Translations under genes and position numbers: made by a program | Source: VRUE01 sp046733315 | GTDB taxonomy: Bacteria > Actinomycetota > Thermoleophilia > Solirubrobacterales > 70-9 | Assembly (NCBI GenBank): GCA_046733315.1 | Contig: JBKPOV010000016.1 | Coordinates: 1-16,722, forward strand | Length of the DNA stretch: 16,722 bases | Direction: 5' to 3' | The notes under the pieces: generated by a model | Seen by the model: only the letters and a program-made list of their open reading frames with translations | Databases searched by the model: none | What the model was told of the DNA's origin: nothing | Shown: piece after piece, positions 8,281 to 13,505 of the stretch | Numbering within the stretch: position 1 is the stretch's first letter | How the letters are laid out: each line of letters opens with the position of its first letter

Positions 8281-8996
8281 TGGCAGACGAAGAGAAAACT
8301 GACGCAGTAGACGAGACCTCCAAGGACGAGAGCGCCGAGGCCGCGGGTCCCGACGCGGCCTCGGAGGGGTCTGGGGGCGGGGGCGAGGCCTCCGTTCTCG
8401 ACCCCTCCGAGTCCACGCCACCCGCGGAGGAGGCGCCCGAGTCCAAGGACGAGGCGCCGGAGGCGGAGTCCTCTGACGAACCTGAGGCTGAGCAGGAGGA
8501 GCCGGCTGCGGCCGAGGCAGAGCCTGCTGCGGAGCCGAATCCTGAGGACGAGCTTCCTTGGAAGGAGCGTCGTCGGTTGCAGAGATCGCGGCAGCCGCAC
8601 AAAGCCGGTCCGGCTCTCACGGTTGAGGAAAGAGCTTCTCGGCGGGCCGAGGAGCGGAAGCTCAAGGCTGCTTCTAGGCGGAAAGAACGGGCGGCCGCTA
8701 AAGCTGACAAGGCTGCTGGAACGGGAACGCCCGTTGCTGAGAAGGACGCCGTTGCCGCCAAGACGCGGCAGGGGATCGTCGTCTCCAATAAGGGCGAGAA
8801 ATCGATCACTGTGCGGATTGACATTGCTCGCCGTCACCCCACTTACGAGAAGGTCGTGCGGCGCTCACGCACGCTTCATGCCCATGATGAGCAGAACGCT
8901 GCTGGCGAGGGCGACACCGTGCGCATCATCGAGACCCGGCCGCTGTCGAAGACGAAGCGGTGGAGGCTGGTCGAGGTCGTGGAGAAGGCCAAGTGA
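8280..8996 (+). CDS. rpsQ: Ribosomal protein S17 with long acidic-basic N-terminal extension
   Basis: S17 is a primary 16S rRNA-binding protein, usually 80-90 residues. Here the S17 domain is residues 161-238 (KTRQGIVVSNKGEKSITVRI, then HDEQNAAGEGDTVRIIETRPLSKTKRWRLVEVVEKAK). It is preceded by 160 extra residues in the same open frame. Residues 1-93 are very acidic and rich in Glu, Ala, Pro and Ser. Residues 94-150 are strongly basic and probably helical (WKERRRLQRSRQPHK, then RRAEERKLKAASRRKERAAAKADKAA). The ATG at 8280 overlaps the rpmC stop by one base, and no internal ATG precedes the S17 domain, so the extension is likely translated. An in-frame palindromic element occupies 8341-8427. 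From about 8480 to 8860 codon choice shifts to more G- and T-ending codons than in neighbouring genes. Confidence 0.93.
   Translation: MADEEKTDAVDETSKDESAEAAGPDAASEGSGGGGEASVLDPSESTPPAEEAPESKDEAPEAESSDEPEAEQEEPAAAEAEPAAEPNPEDELPWKERRRLQRSRQPHKAGPALTVEERASRRAEERKLKAASRRKERAAAKADKAAGTGTPVAEKDAVAAKTRQGIVVSNKGEKSITVRIDIARRHPTYEKVVRRSRTLHAHDEQNAAGEGDTVRIIETRPLSKTKRWRLVEVVEKAK
8341..8427 (+). repeat. In-frame palindromic element, copy 1 (in rpsQ)
   Basis: Outer inverted ends CCGCGGGT (8341-8348) and ACCCGCGG (8420-8427) enclose a perfect 12-bp inner stem CTCGGAGGGGTC (8360-8371) / GACCCCTCCGAG (8400-8411). The loop between the inner arms is G-rich. The left flank GCGGGTCCCGACG and right flank ACGCCACCCGC closely match the copies in rplE and rpsE. 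The reading phase (GCG GGT at the left end, CCA CCC at the right end) is the same in all three. It encodes an A-G-P-D to T-P-P-A stretch. Confidence 0.6.
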
Positions 8997-9364
8997 TCCA
9001 GCAGGAGTCCCGACTCAAGGTCGCCGACAACTCCGGCGCTCGCGAGATCCTCTGCATTCGCGTCAAGGGCGGATCGCACCGCCGCTATGCCGGCGTCGGC
9101 GACGTGATCACGGCGACGGTTAAACAGGCCAGCCCGCAGGGCGGCGTGCGCAAAGGCGAGGTCGTCCAGGCCGTCGTCGTGCGCACCAAGAAGCAGCTGG
9201 GCCGGCCCGATGGCACCTACATCTCTTTCGATGAAAACGCTGCGGTGCTGATCGATCCGGCGAGCAACAACCCGCGCGGCACCCGCATCTTCGGTCCCGT
9301 CGCGCGTGAGCTGCGCGATCGCAACTTCATGAAAATCATCTCGCTTGCGCCCGAGGTTCTCTGA
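8993..9364 (+). CDS. rplN: Ribosomal protein L14
   Basis: L14 is a universal 50S protein at the subunit interface. From the GTG at 8993 the product has 123 residues, exactly the family size: MIQQESRLKVADNSGAREILCIRVKGGS, then ATVKQASPQGGVRKGEVVQAVVVRTKK and IFGPVARELRDRNFMKIISLAPEVL. The ATG at 8960 lies inside rpsQ and would add 11 unrelated residues, so it is rejected. GGAGAAGG at 8981-8988 is a suitable ribosome-binding site. The GTG overlaps the rpsQ stop by 4 nt (GTGA). Confidence 0.97.
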   Translation: MIQQESRLKVADNSGAREILCIRVKGGSHRRYAGVGDVITATVKQASPQGGVRKGEVVQAVVVRTKKQLGRPDGTYISFDENAAVLIDPASNNPRGTRIFGPVARELRDRNFMKIISLAPEVL

Positions 9365-9702
9365 TGGCCAAGGGAATGCGGATCCGCAAGGAAGACCAGG
9401 TGATGGTGATCGGTGGCAAGGACGCCGGCAAGACCGGCCGCGTGGTGCGCACAGAGCCGAAGCGTAACCGCGTCTACGTCGAGCACCTCAACATGATCAA
9501 GCGCCACGAACGGCCGCGCTCGGTCAAAGATGCTCAGCGCGGTGGAGACGTCGGCGGCATCGTCGAGAAGGAGGGGCCGATCCACGTCTCCAACGTGATG
9601 CTGCTCGATCCCAAAGACAACAAGCCGACGCGAGTCGGCGTACGCCGTGACAAAGGCGGCAAGCGCGAGCGCTTCGCGAAGCGAAGCGGGGTGACCTTCT
9701 GA
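9364..9702 (+). CDS. rplX: Ribosomal protein L24
   Basis: L24 is an assembly-initiator protein of the 50S subunit with a KOW motif. The 112-residue product starts MAKGMRIRKEDQVMVIGGKDAGKTGRVVRTEPKRNRVYVEHLNMIKRH; the KOW segment GKDAGKTGRVV is clear. It continues with GGIVEKEGPIHVSNVMLLDP, another family signature. Length is normal. The ATG shares its first base with the rplN stop, and the stop shares its last base with the rplE ATG, so the three genes are tightly coupled. Confidence 0.98.
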   Translation: MAKGMRIRKEDQVMVIGGKDAGKTGRVVRTEPKRNRVYVEHLNMIKRHERPRSVKDAQRGGDVGGIVEKEGPIHVSNVMLLDPKDNKPTRVGVRRDKGGKRERFAKRSGVTF

Positions 9703-10553
9703 TGGAGGCGACCGCCACAGCGCAGTCACAGGCCGCGCCGCCGCCGCGTTTGCGGGAGCGCTACGAGCAGGACATCCTGCCGGCGCTGACCAAGAAGTTC
9801 GGCTACTCGACCCCGATGCAGGCTCCTCGCTTGCAGAAGATCACGCTCAACATGGGCCTCGGCGAGGCGAAGCAGAACGCCAAGATGCTCGAAGCCGCTC
9901 TGGAGCAGTTGGCGACGATCGCCGGCCAGCAGCCGAGCGTGCGCCGCGCCCGCAAGTCGATCGCTTCCTTCAAGGTGCGCGAGGGGATGCCGGTCGGCCT
10001 CTCGGTGACGCTGCGCCGCGCCCGCATGTGGGAGTTCCTCGACCGCCTCTGCTCGATCGCCGTGCCGCGCATCCGTGACTTCCGCGGCCTCAACCCACGC
10101 TCCTTCGACGGTCGTGGTAACTACTCGATGGGTGTCAAGGAGCAGCTGATCTTCCCCGAAATCGATTACGACTCGATCGACGAGGTACGCGGCTTGGACG
10201 TGACGATCACGACCAGCGCGCAGACCGACGAGGAGGCTTTCGAGCTGCTGCTCGGGCTCGGGATGCCCTTCGCCAAAGAGGGCCGCCCCGGCAAACCCGA
10301 CGCCGATATCGAGGCCCAGGAAGCCGCCGAAGAGGAGAAGCGCAAGGAGGAGGCCCGCCAGCGCGCGGAGGCCGAGCAGGCTGCGCTCGAGCAGCTCAAG
10401 GAAGAGAACCCGGAGGCCTACGAGAAGCCCACGCCGGCGGGTCCTGTCGAGGAGGATGACTCCTCGCCCTCGCAAGCTGCGGGCGAGGAGTCATCCTCCA
10501 CGCCACCCGCCGGAGAGACCGCCTCGCAGGACGCTGAAAAGGAAGGTTCCTAG
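9702..10553 (+). CDS. rplE: Ribosomal protein L5 with long C-terminal extension
   Basis: L5 binds 5S rRNA in the 50S central protuberance and is normally about 180-190 residues. Here the product has 283. Residues 1-193 are a complete L5: RLRERYEQDILPALTKKFGYSTPMQAPRLQKITLNMGLGEA, RRARKSIASFKVREGMPVGLSVTLR, DFRGLNPRSFDGRGNYSMGVKEQLIFPEIDYD and the end LLLGLGMPFAKEG. Residues 194-243 form a charged, probably helical segment rich in Glu, Ala, Lys and Arg. Residues 245-271 are encoded by an 80-bp palindromic element (10434-10513) and are acidic and Ser/Pro-rich. The extension keeps the frame and ends in TAG just before rpsZ, and its GC-rich codons do not look decayed. Function of the extension is unknown. 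Confidence 0.95.
   Translation: MEATATAQSQAAPPPRLRERYEQDILPALTKKFGYSTPMQAPRLQKITLNMGLGEAKQNAKMLEAALEQLATIAGQQPSVRRARKSIASFKVREGMPVGLSVTLRRARMWEFLDRLCSIAVPRIRDFRGLNPRSFDGRGNYSMGVKEQLIFPEIDYDSIDEVRGLDVTITTSAQTDEEAFELLLGLGMPFAKEGRPGKPDADIEAQEAAEEEKRKEEARQRAEAEQAALEQLKEENPEAYEKPTPAGPVEEDDSSPSQAAGEESSSTPPAGETASQDAEKEGS
10434..10513 (+). repeat. In-frame palindromic element, copy 2 (in rplE)
   Basis: This is the cleanest copy. Outer inverted ends CCGGCGGGT (10434-10442) and ACCCGCCGG (10505-10513) flank a perfect 19-bp inner inverted repeat, GGAGGATGACTCCTCGCCC (10451-10469) with its exact complement at 10481-10499. The loop is 11 nt. Left spacer CCTGTCGA and right spacer ACGCC match the other copies. 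The whole element is translated, encoding P-A-G-P-V through T-P-P-A-G-E. No T run follows, so it is not an intrinsic terminator. Confidence 0.75.
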
Positions 10554-10554
10554 A

Positions 10555-10740
10555 ATGGCTAAGACTTCGCTGAAGGTGAAGCAGGGCCGCAAGGCCAAGT
10601 TCAAATCCCGTGAATACAACCGTTGCCGCCGCTGTGGCCGGCCGCGTGCCTACTACCGCAAGTTCGGCCTCTGCCGGATCTGCCTGCGTGAGGCCGCGCA
10701 TGAGGGCCACGTCCCCGGCATGACCAAGTCCAGCTGGTAA
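10555..10740 (+). CDS. rpsZ: Ribosomal protein S14, zinc-binding type
   Basis: S14 is a 30S head protein. This is the short zinc-ribbon form of 61 residues: MAKTSLKVKQGRKAKFKSREYNRC, with cysteines at 24, 27, 40 and 43 (CRRC and CRIC) forming the zinc site and the C-terminal EAAHEGHVPGMTKSSW typical of the type. The start at 10555 is preceded by GGAAGG (10541-10546). The frame remains open upstream into rplE, but that part is not S14-like. The zinc form at this position is usual for actinobacteria and Firmicutes; some carry an additional zinc-free paralogue elsewhere. Confidence 0.97.
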   Translation: MAKTSLKVKQGRKAKFKSREYNRCRRCGRPRAYYRKFGLCRICLREAAHEGHVPGMTKSSW

Positions 10741-10761
10741 CCGACCGAGACCGAAGAGAAC

Positions 10762-11157
10762 ATGCTTACCGACCCCATAGCCGACTACCTGACCCGGATC
10801 CGCAATGCGCTTGGCTCTGGCCATGACGAGGTGGAGATTCCCGCCTCGCGGCTGAAGCTGGAGATGTCGCGCATCCTCAAGGAGCAGGGCTACATCCTCG
10901 ATTTCGGTAAGCAGCCGGCCCGTGTCGGTGAGGCGATCAAGATCCGCCTCAAGTACACCGAGGACCGCCGCCCGGTGATCGCTGGCCTGGAGCGGATTTC
11001 GCGCCCGGGCCGCCGCCGCTATGTCGATCACAAAGAAGTTCCCCGCGTCGACGGCGGCACAGGCACGGCGATCGTCAGCACCTCTGTCGGCGTGATGACC
11101 GGCCACGAAGCCAAGCAAAAGGGCGTCGGCGGCGAGGTCGTCGCCTACATCTGGTGA
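10762..11157 (+). CDS. rpsH: Ribosomal protein S8
   Basis: S8 binds the central domain of 16S rRNA and in E. coli represses the spc operon. The 131-residue product begins MLTDPIADYLTRIRNALGSGHDEVEIPASRLKLEMSRILKEQGYI and ends with STSVGVMTGHEAKQKGVGGEVVAYIW, the family C-terminal signature. The glycine-rich loop usually reading GGLG is here GGTGTAIVSTS, a small departure. It follows rpsZ by 21 nt; GAAGAG just upstream of the ATG is a weak ribosome-binding site. Length is normal. Confidence 0.97.
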   Translation: MLTDPIADYLTRIRNALGSGHDEVEIPASRLKLEMSRILKEQGYILDFGKQPARVGEAIKIRLKYTEDRRPVIAGLERISRPGRRRYVDHKEVPRVDGGTGTAIVSTSVGVMTGHEAKQKGVGGEVVAYIW

Positions 11158-11164
11158 ATTTCCC

Positions 11165-11698
11165 ATGAGCCGGATCGGAAGAAAGCCCATCACCGTGCCT
11201 GACGCCGTCAGCGTCGAGGTTGCGCCTGGTCGCGTGGCCGTCAAAGGCCCCAAGGGGGAGTTGTCTCAGGTTCTCTCCAGCGAGATGAAGGTCGAGCAGT
11301 CCGACGGCGTCCTGACCGTAGAGCGCCCGACCAATCGCGGCGAGCACCGGGCCCTGCACGGGCTTACCCGCAGCTTGATCGCCAACATGGTCGAGGGCGT
11401 CACCGATGGCTTCGAGAAGAGGCTCGAGATTCAGGGCGTCGGCTACCGCGCCCAGCTGAAGGGCAAGAACCTCGAGCTGGCGCTTGGTTACTCCCATCCC
11501 GTCGCGATCGAAGCTCCCGATGGGATCGAGTTCGAGGTGCCGCAGCCGACCGAGATCATCGTGCGCGGCATCGACAAGCAGCTGGTCGGCCAGGTCGCCG
11601 CCGACATCCGCAAGCGCCGCCCCCCCGAGCCTTACAAGGGCAAGGGCATCCGCTACCGCGGCGAGCACGTGATGCGCAAGGTGGGCAAGCGCGCATGA
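11165..11698 (+). CDS. rplF: Ribosomal protein L6
   Basis: L6 lies near the GTPase-associated centre of the 50S subunit. The 177-residue product starts MSRIGRKPITVPDAVSVEVAPGRVAVKGPKGELSQ and has the second-domain signature GFEKRLEIQGVGYRAQLKGKNLELALGYSHPV, then KQLVGQVAADIRKRRPPEPYKGKGIRYRGEHVMRKVGKRA. Length and motifs are normal. It begins 7 nt after rpsH without a visible Shine-Dalgarno sequence and overlaps rplR by 4 nt (ATGA), so coupled translation is likely. Confidence 0.98.
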   Translation: MSRIGRKPITVPDAVSVEVAPGRVAVKGPKGELSQVLSSEMKVEQSDGVLTVERPTNRGEHRALHGLTRSLIANMVEGVTDGFEKRLEIQGVGYRAQLKGKNLELALGYSHPVAIEAPDGIEFEVPQPTEIIVRGIDKQLVGQVAADIRKRRPPEPYKGKGIRYRGEHVMRKVGKRA

Positions 11699-12048
11699 CG
11701 GTGGTCACCAAGAGGCAGGCCCGCTTGCGCCGGCGCCGCCGTGTCCGCGCGCGCGTGACCGGCACGACCGAGCGTCCCCGCCTGTCGGTCTACCGCTCCA
11801 ACCGCGGCGTCTTCGCCCAGCTGATCGACGACGGCAAAGGCCACACGGTCGCCGCTGTCAACTGGATCGAGCCGGAGCTGCGCAAGCTGTCCGCCAGCGA
11901 GCAGGCCAAGCGCGCCGGCGAGCTGCTGGCCGAGCGCGCCAAGGCTGCCGGTGTCGAGACCTGCGTCTTCGATCGCGGCGGCTACCAGTACCACGGCCGG
12001 GTCAAGGCCCTCGCCGAGGGCGCGCGAGAGGGAGGACTGGTCTTCTAG
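11695..12048 (+). CDS. rplR: Ribosomal protein L18
   Basis: L18 binds 5S rRNA together with L5. The 117-residue product has a very basic N-terminus (KRQARLRRRRRVRARVTGTTERPRLSVYRSNRGVFAQLIDD), as expected for 5S rRNA contact. The C-terminal part GELLAERAKAAGVETCVFDRGGYQYHGRVKALAEGAREGGLVF is a near-consensus L18 ending. The ATG overlaps the rplF stop by 4 nt. It is followed by a 28-nt gap before rpsE, longer than most gaps in this block. Confidence 0.98.
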   Translation: MTVVTKRQARLRRRRRVRARVTGTTERPRLSVYRSNRGVFAQLIDDGKGHTVAAVNWIEPELRKLSASEQAKRAGELLAERAKAAGVETCVFDRGGYQYHGRVKALAEGAREGGLVF

Positions 12049-12076
12049 CGCTGTTCGCTACCTTGACCGCTCGCTT

Positions 12077-12835
12077 ATGAAGGGAATGGACACAACCAAC
12101 GTCGAGACGGTGAGCCCGCGCGGGCTCGACCTGCAGGAGCGCGTGATCGAGATCAACCGCGTCGCCAAGGTCGTCAAGGGCGGCCGGCGCTTCTCCTTCA
12201 CCGCCCTCGTCGCGGTCGGCGACGAAGAGGGCGTGGTCGGGATCGGCTACGGCAAGGCTCGCGAGGTTCCCCTAGCGATCCAAAAGGGCGTCGAGAACGC
12301 CCGCAAGGACTTGATTCGCATTCCCAAATACGGCCAGACGATCACCCACAAGATCATCGGGCGCTTCGGCGCCGGCCACGTGGTTTTGCGCCCGGCTAGC
12401 CCCGGTACCGGCGTGATCGCCGGCGGCGGCGTGCGGGCGGTGCTCGAGCTGGGGGGCGTCAAGGACGTGCTTACCAAGAGCATCGGGACGCAGAATCCGA
12501 TCAACCTGGTGAAGGCGACTATGGATGGGCTGATCCGGCTGCGGAGGCCTGAGGAGGTTGCTGAGCTGCGGGGGCTGACGGTTTCGCAGGTGCTTGGAGT
12601 TCAGAAGAGCAATGGCAATGGGGCTGCTGCTTCGGCTGAGATTTCAGAGGAGTCGCCAGCGGGTCCTGTCGCTGCAGGGGACCCACCGCCTCCTGCGGTC
12701 GCTAAAGCGTCCTCGGAGGCGGTACCCCCTACAGCGCCACCCGCTGGAGAGGCGGCTGAGACTGCCGAGGCGCCGGCCGCTGAGGCTGAGACGCCGGCAG
12801 CTACGGAGGAGCCGAAAGCTGAGGATGCTTCATGA
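12077..12835 (+). CDS. rpsE: Ribosomal protein S5 with C-terminal extension
   Basis: S5 acts in decoding fidelity and mRNA unwinding on the 30S subunit. The core (about residues 1-176) contains LQERVIEINRVAKVVKGGRRFSFTALVAVGDEEGVVGIGYGKAREVPLAI, the double-stranded RNA-binding-like N-domain. It continues with HVVLRPASPGTGVIAGGGVRAVLELGGVKDVLTKSIGTQNPINLVKAT. The remaining 76 residues are an Ala/Pro/Glu-rich, probably disordered tail not found in E. coli S5, and they include a palindromic element at 12656-12747. The start could be ATG 12077 or ATG 12086; neither has a well-spaced Shine-Dalgarno sequence, and the choice changes only three residues. An open frame extending upstream to 11951 lies in rplR. 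Codon style changes from C-ending to G/T-ending near 12,500. The stop overlaps rpmD by 4 nt. Confidence 0.95.
   Translation: MKGMDTTNVETVSPRGLDLQERVIEINRVAKVVKGGRRFSFTALVAVGDEEGVVGIGYGKAREVPLAIQKGVENARKDLIRIPKYGQTITHKIIGRFGAGHVVLRPASPGTGVIAGGGVRAVLELGGVKDVLTKSIGTQNPINLVKATMDGLIRLRRPEEVAELRGLTVSQVLGVQKSNGNGAAASAEISEESPAGPVAAGDPPPPAVAKASSEAVPPTAPPAGEAAETAEAPAAEAETPAATEEPKAEDAS
12656..12747 (+). repeat. In-frame palindromic element, copy 3 (in rpsE)
   Basis: Outer inverted ends CCAGCGGGT (12656-12664) and ACCCGCTGG (12739-12747) are perfect complements. Inside them, 12670-12680 pairs with 12726-12736 (11 bp, one mismatch) and ACCGCCTC (12685-12692) pairs with GAGGCGGT (12716-12723). A tiny CGCT/AGCG hairpin lies at the centre (12700-12709). 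The left flank GCGGGTCCTGTCG is identical to that in the rplE copy, and CGCCACCCGC at the right end is shared with both other copies. Orientation and codon phase are also the same. Confidence 0.65.
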
Positions 12836-13008
12836 CTGCGGTGAAGATCAAGCAGGTTCGGTCTTCCAATGGGTCTAATCCGACTCAGAAAGCGACTTTG
12901 AGGGCGCTGGGGCTGGGTGGGATCGGTAAGGCTGTCGAGCGGAAGGACAGTCCTCAGTTGAAAGGCCAGCTTCGGGTTGTCTCTCATTTGGTCGAGGTGG
13001 ATGGCTGA
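12832..13008 (+). CDS. rpmD: Ribosomal protein L30
   Basis: L30 is a small 50S protein. This 58-residue product reads MTAVKIKQVRSSNGSNPTQKATLRALGLGGIGKAVERKD, then GQLRVVSHLVEVDG. The pattern of a basic N-terminal strand, then Q-K-x-T-L-R-x-L-G-L and a final V-x-H-L-V is the L30 signature, and the length fits the family. The ATG overlaps the rpsE stop by 4 nt (ATGA), and the stop shares its last base with the rplO ATG. Codons here end in G or T unusually often for this cluster (for example TCT, AAT, GGG, TTG). Confidence 0.95.
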   Translation: MTAVKIKQVRSSNGSNPTQKATLRALGLGGIGKAVERKDSPQLKGQLRVVSHLVEVDG

Positions 13009-13505
13009 TGGCTGACAAAGAGCGGTCGGAAGAGATTGGGCTGCATAACCTGAGGCCGAAGCCTGGGTCGCGCCGGCCGCGCAAGCGGCTGGGGCGCGGT
13101 GAGGGTTCGGGACTTGGGAAGACCTCTGGGCGCGGTCACAAGGGCGCGGGGTCGCGTTCGGGCAGCAAACGTAAGCCCGGTTATGAGGGCGGCCAGAACC
13201 CGATTCATATGCGGATGCGAAAGCTGCGCGGCCCGCACATGAAGAAGTCGATGCCCTTCGAGAACTTCAGGACCAAGTCGCAGCCGGTCAACCTCGCCGA
13301 CCTCGAGGATCGCTTCGATGCCGATGCCGAGGTGACGCCTGAGACGCTCAAGGAGAAGGGGCTCGCCAAGCGCTCCGACCCGGTGAAGATCCTCGCGCGC
13401 GGCGAGATCTCGAAGAAGCTGACGGTCAAAGCGCACGGCTTCAGCGCAGCCGCCAAGGAGAAGATAGAAGCGGCTGGCGGTTCCTGCCACACTCTGGAGC
13501 CCTAA
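13008..13505 (+). CDS. rplO: Ribosomal protein L15
   Basis: L15 is a late-assembly 50S protein. The 165-residue product starts MADKERSEEIGLHNLRPKPGSRRPRKRLGRGEGSGLGKTSGRGHKGAGSRSG, containing the Gly/Arg/Lys-rich extended N-terminal region typical of L15. It continues GYEGGQNPIHMRMRKLRG and ends in KKLTVKAHGFSAAAKEKIEAAGGSC, the conserved C-terminal fold. It overlaps rpmD by one base upstream and secY by one base downstream (TAATG). The first third has G/T-ending codons; from about 13,220 on the usual C-ending style returns. Confidence 0.97.
   Translation: MADKERSEEIGLHNLRPKPGSRRPRKRLGRGEGSGLGKTSGRGHKGAGSRSGSKRKPGYEGGQNPIHMRMRKLRGPHMKKSMPFENFRTKSQPVNLADLEDRFDADAEVTPETLKEKGLAKRSDPVKILARGEISKKLTVKAHGFSAAAKEKIEAAGGSCHTLEP

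Noticed and set aside
10434..10513. Intrinsic terminator inside rplE
   Set aside because: The stem is strong, but it lies inside an intact reading frame, is not followed by T residues, and the essential genes of the spc block continue downstream.
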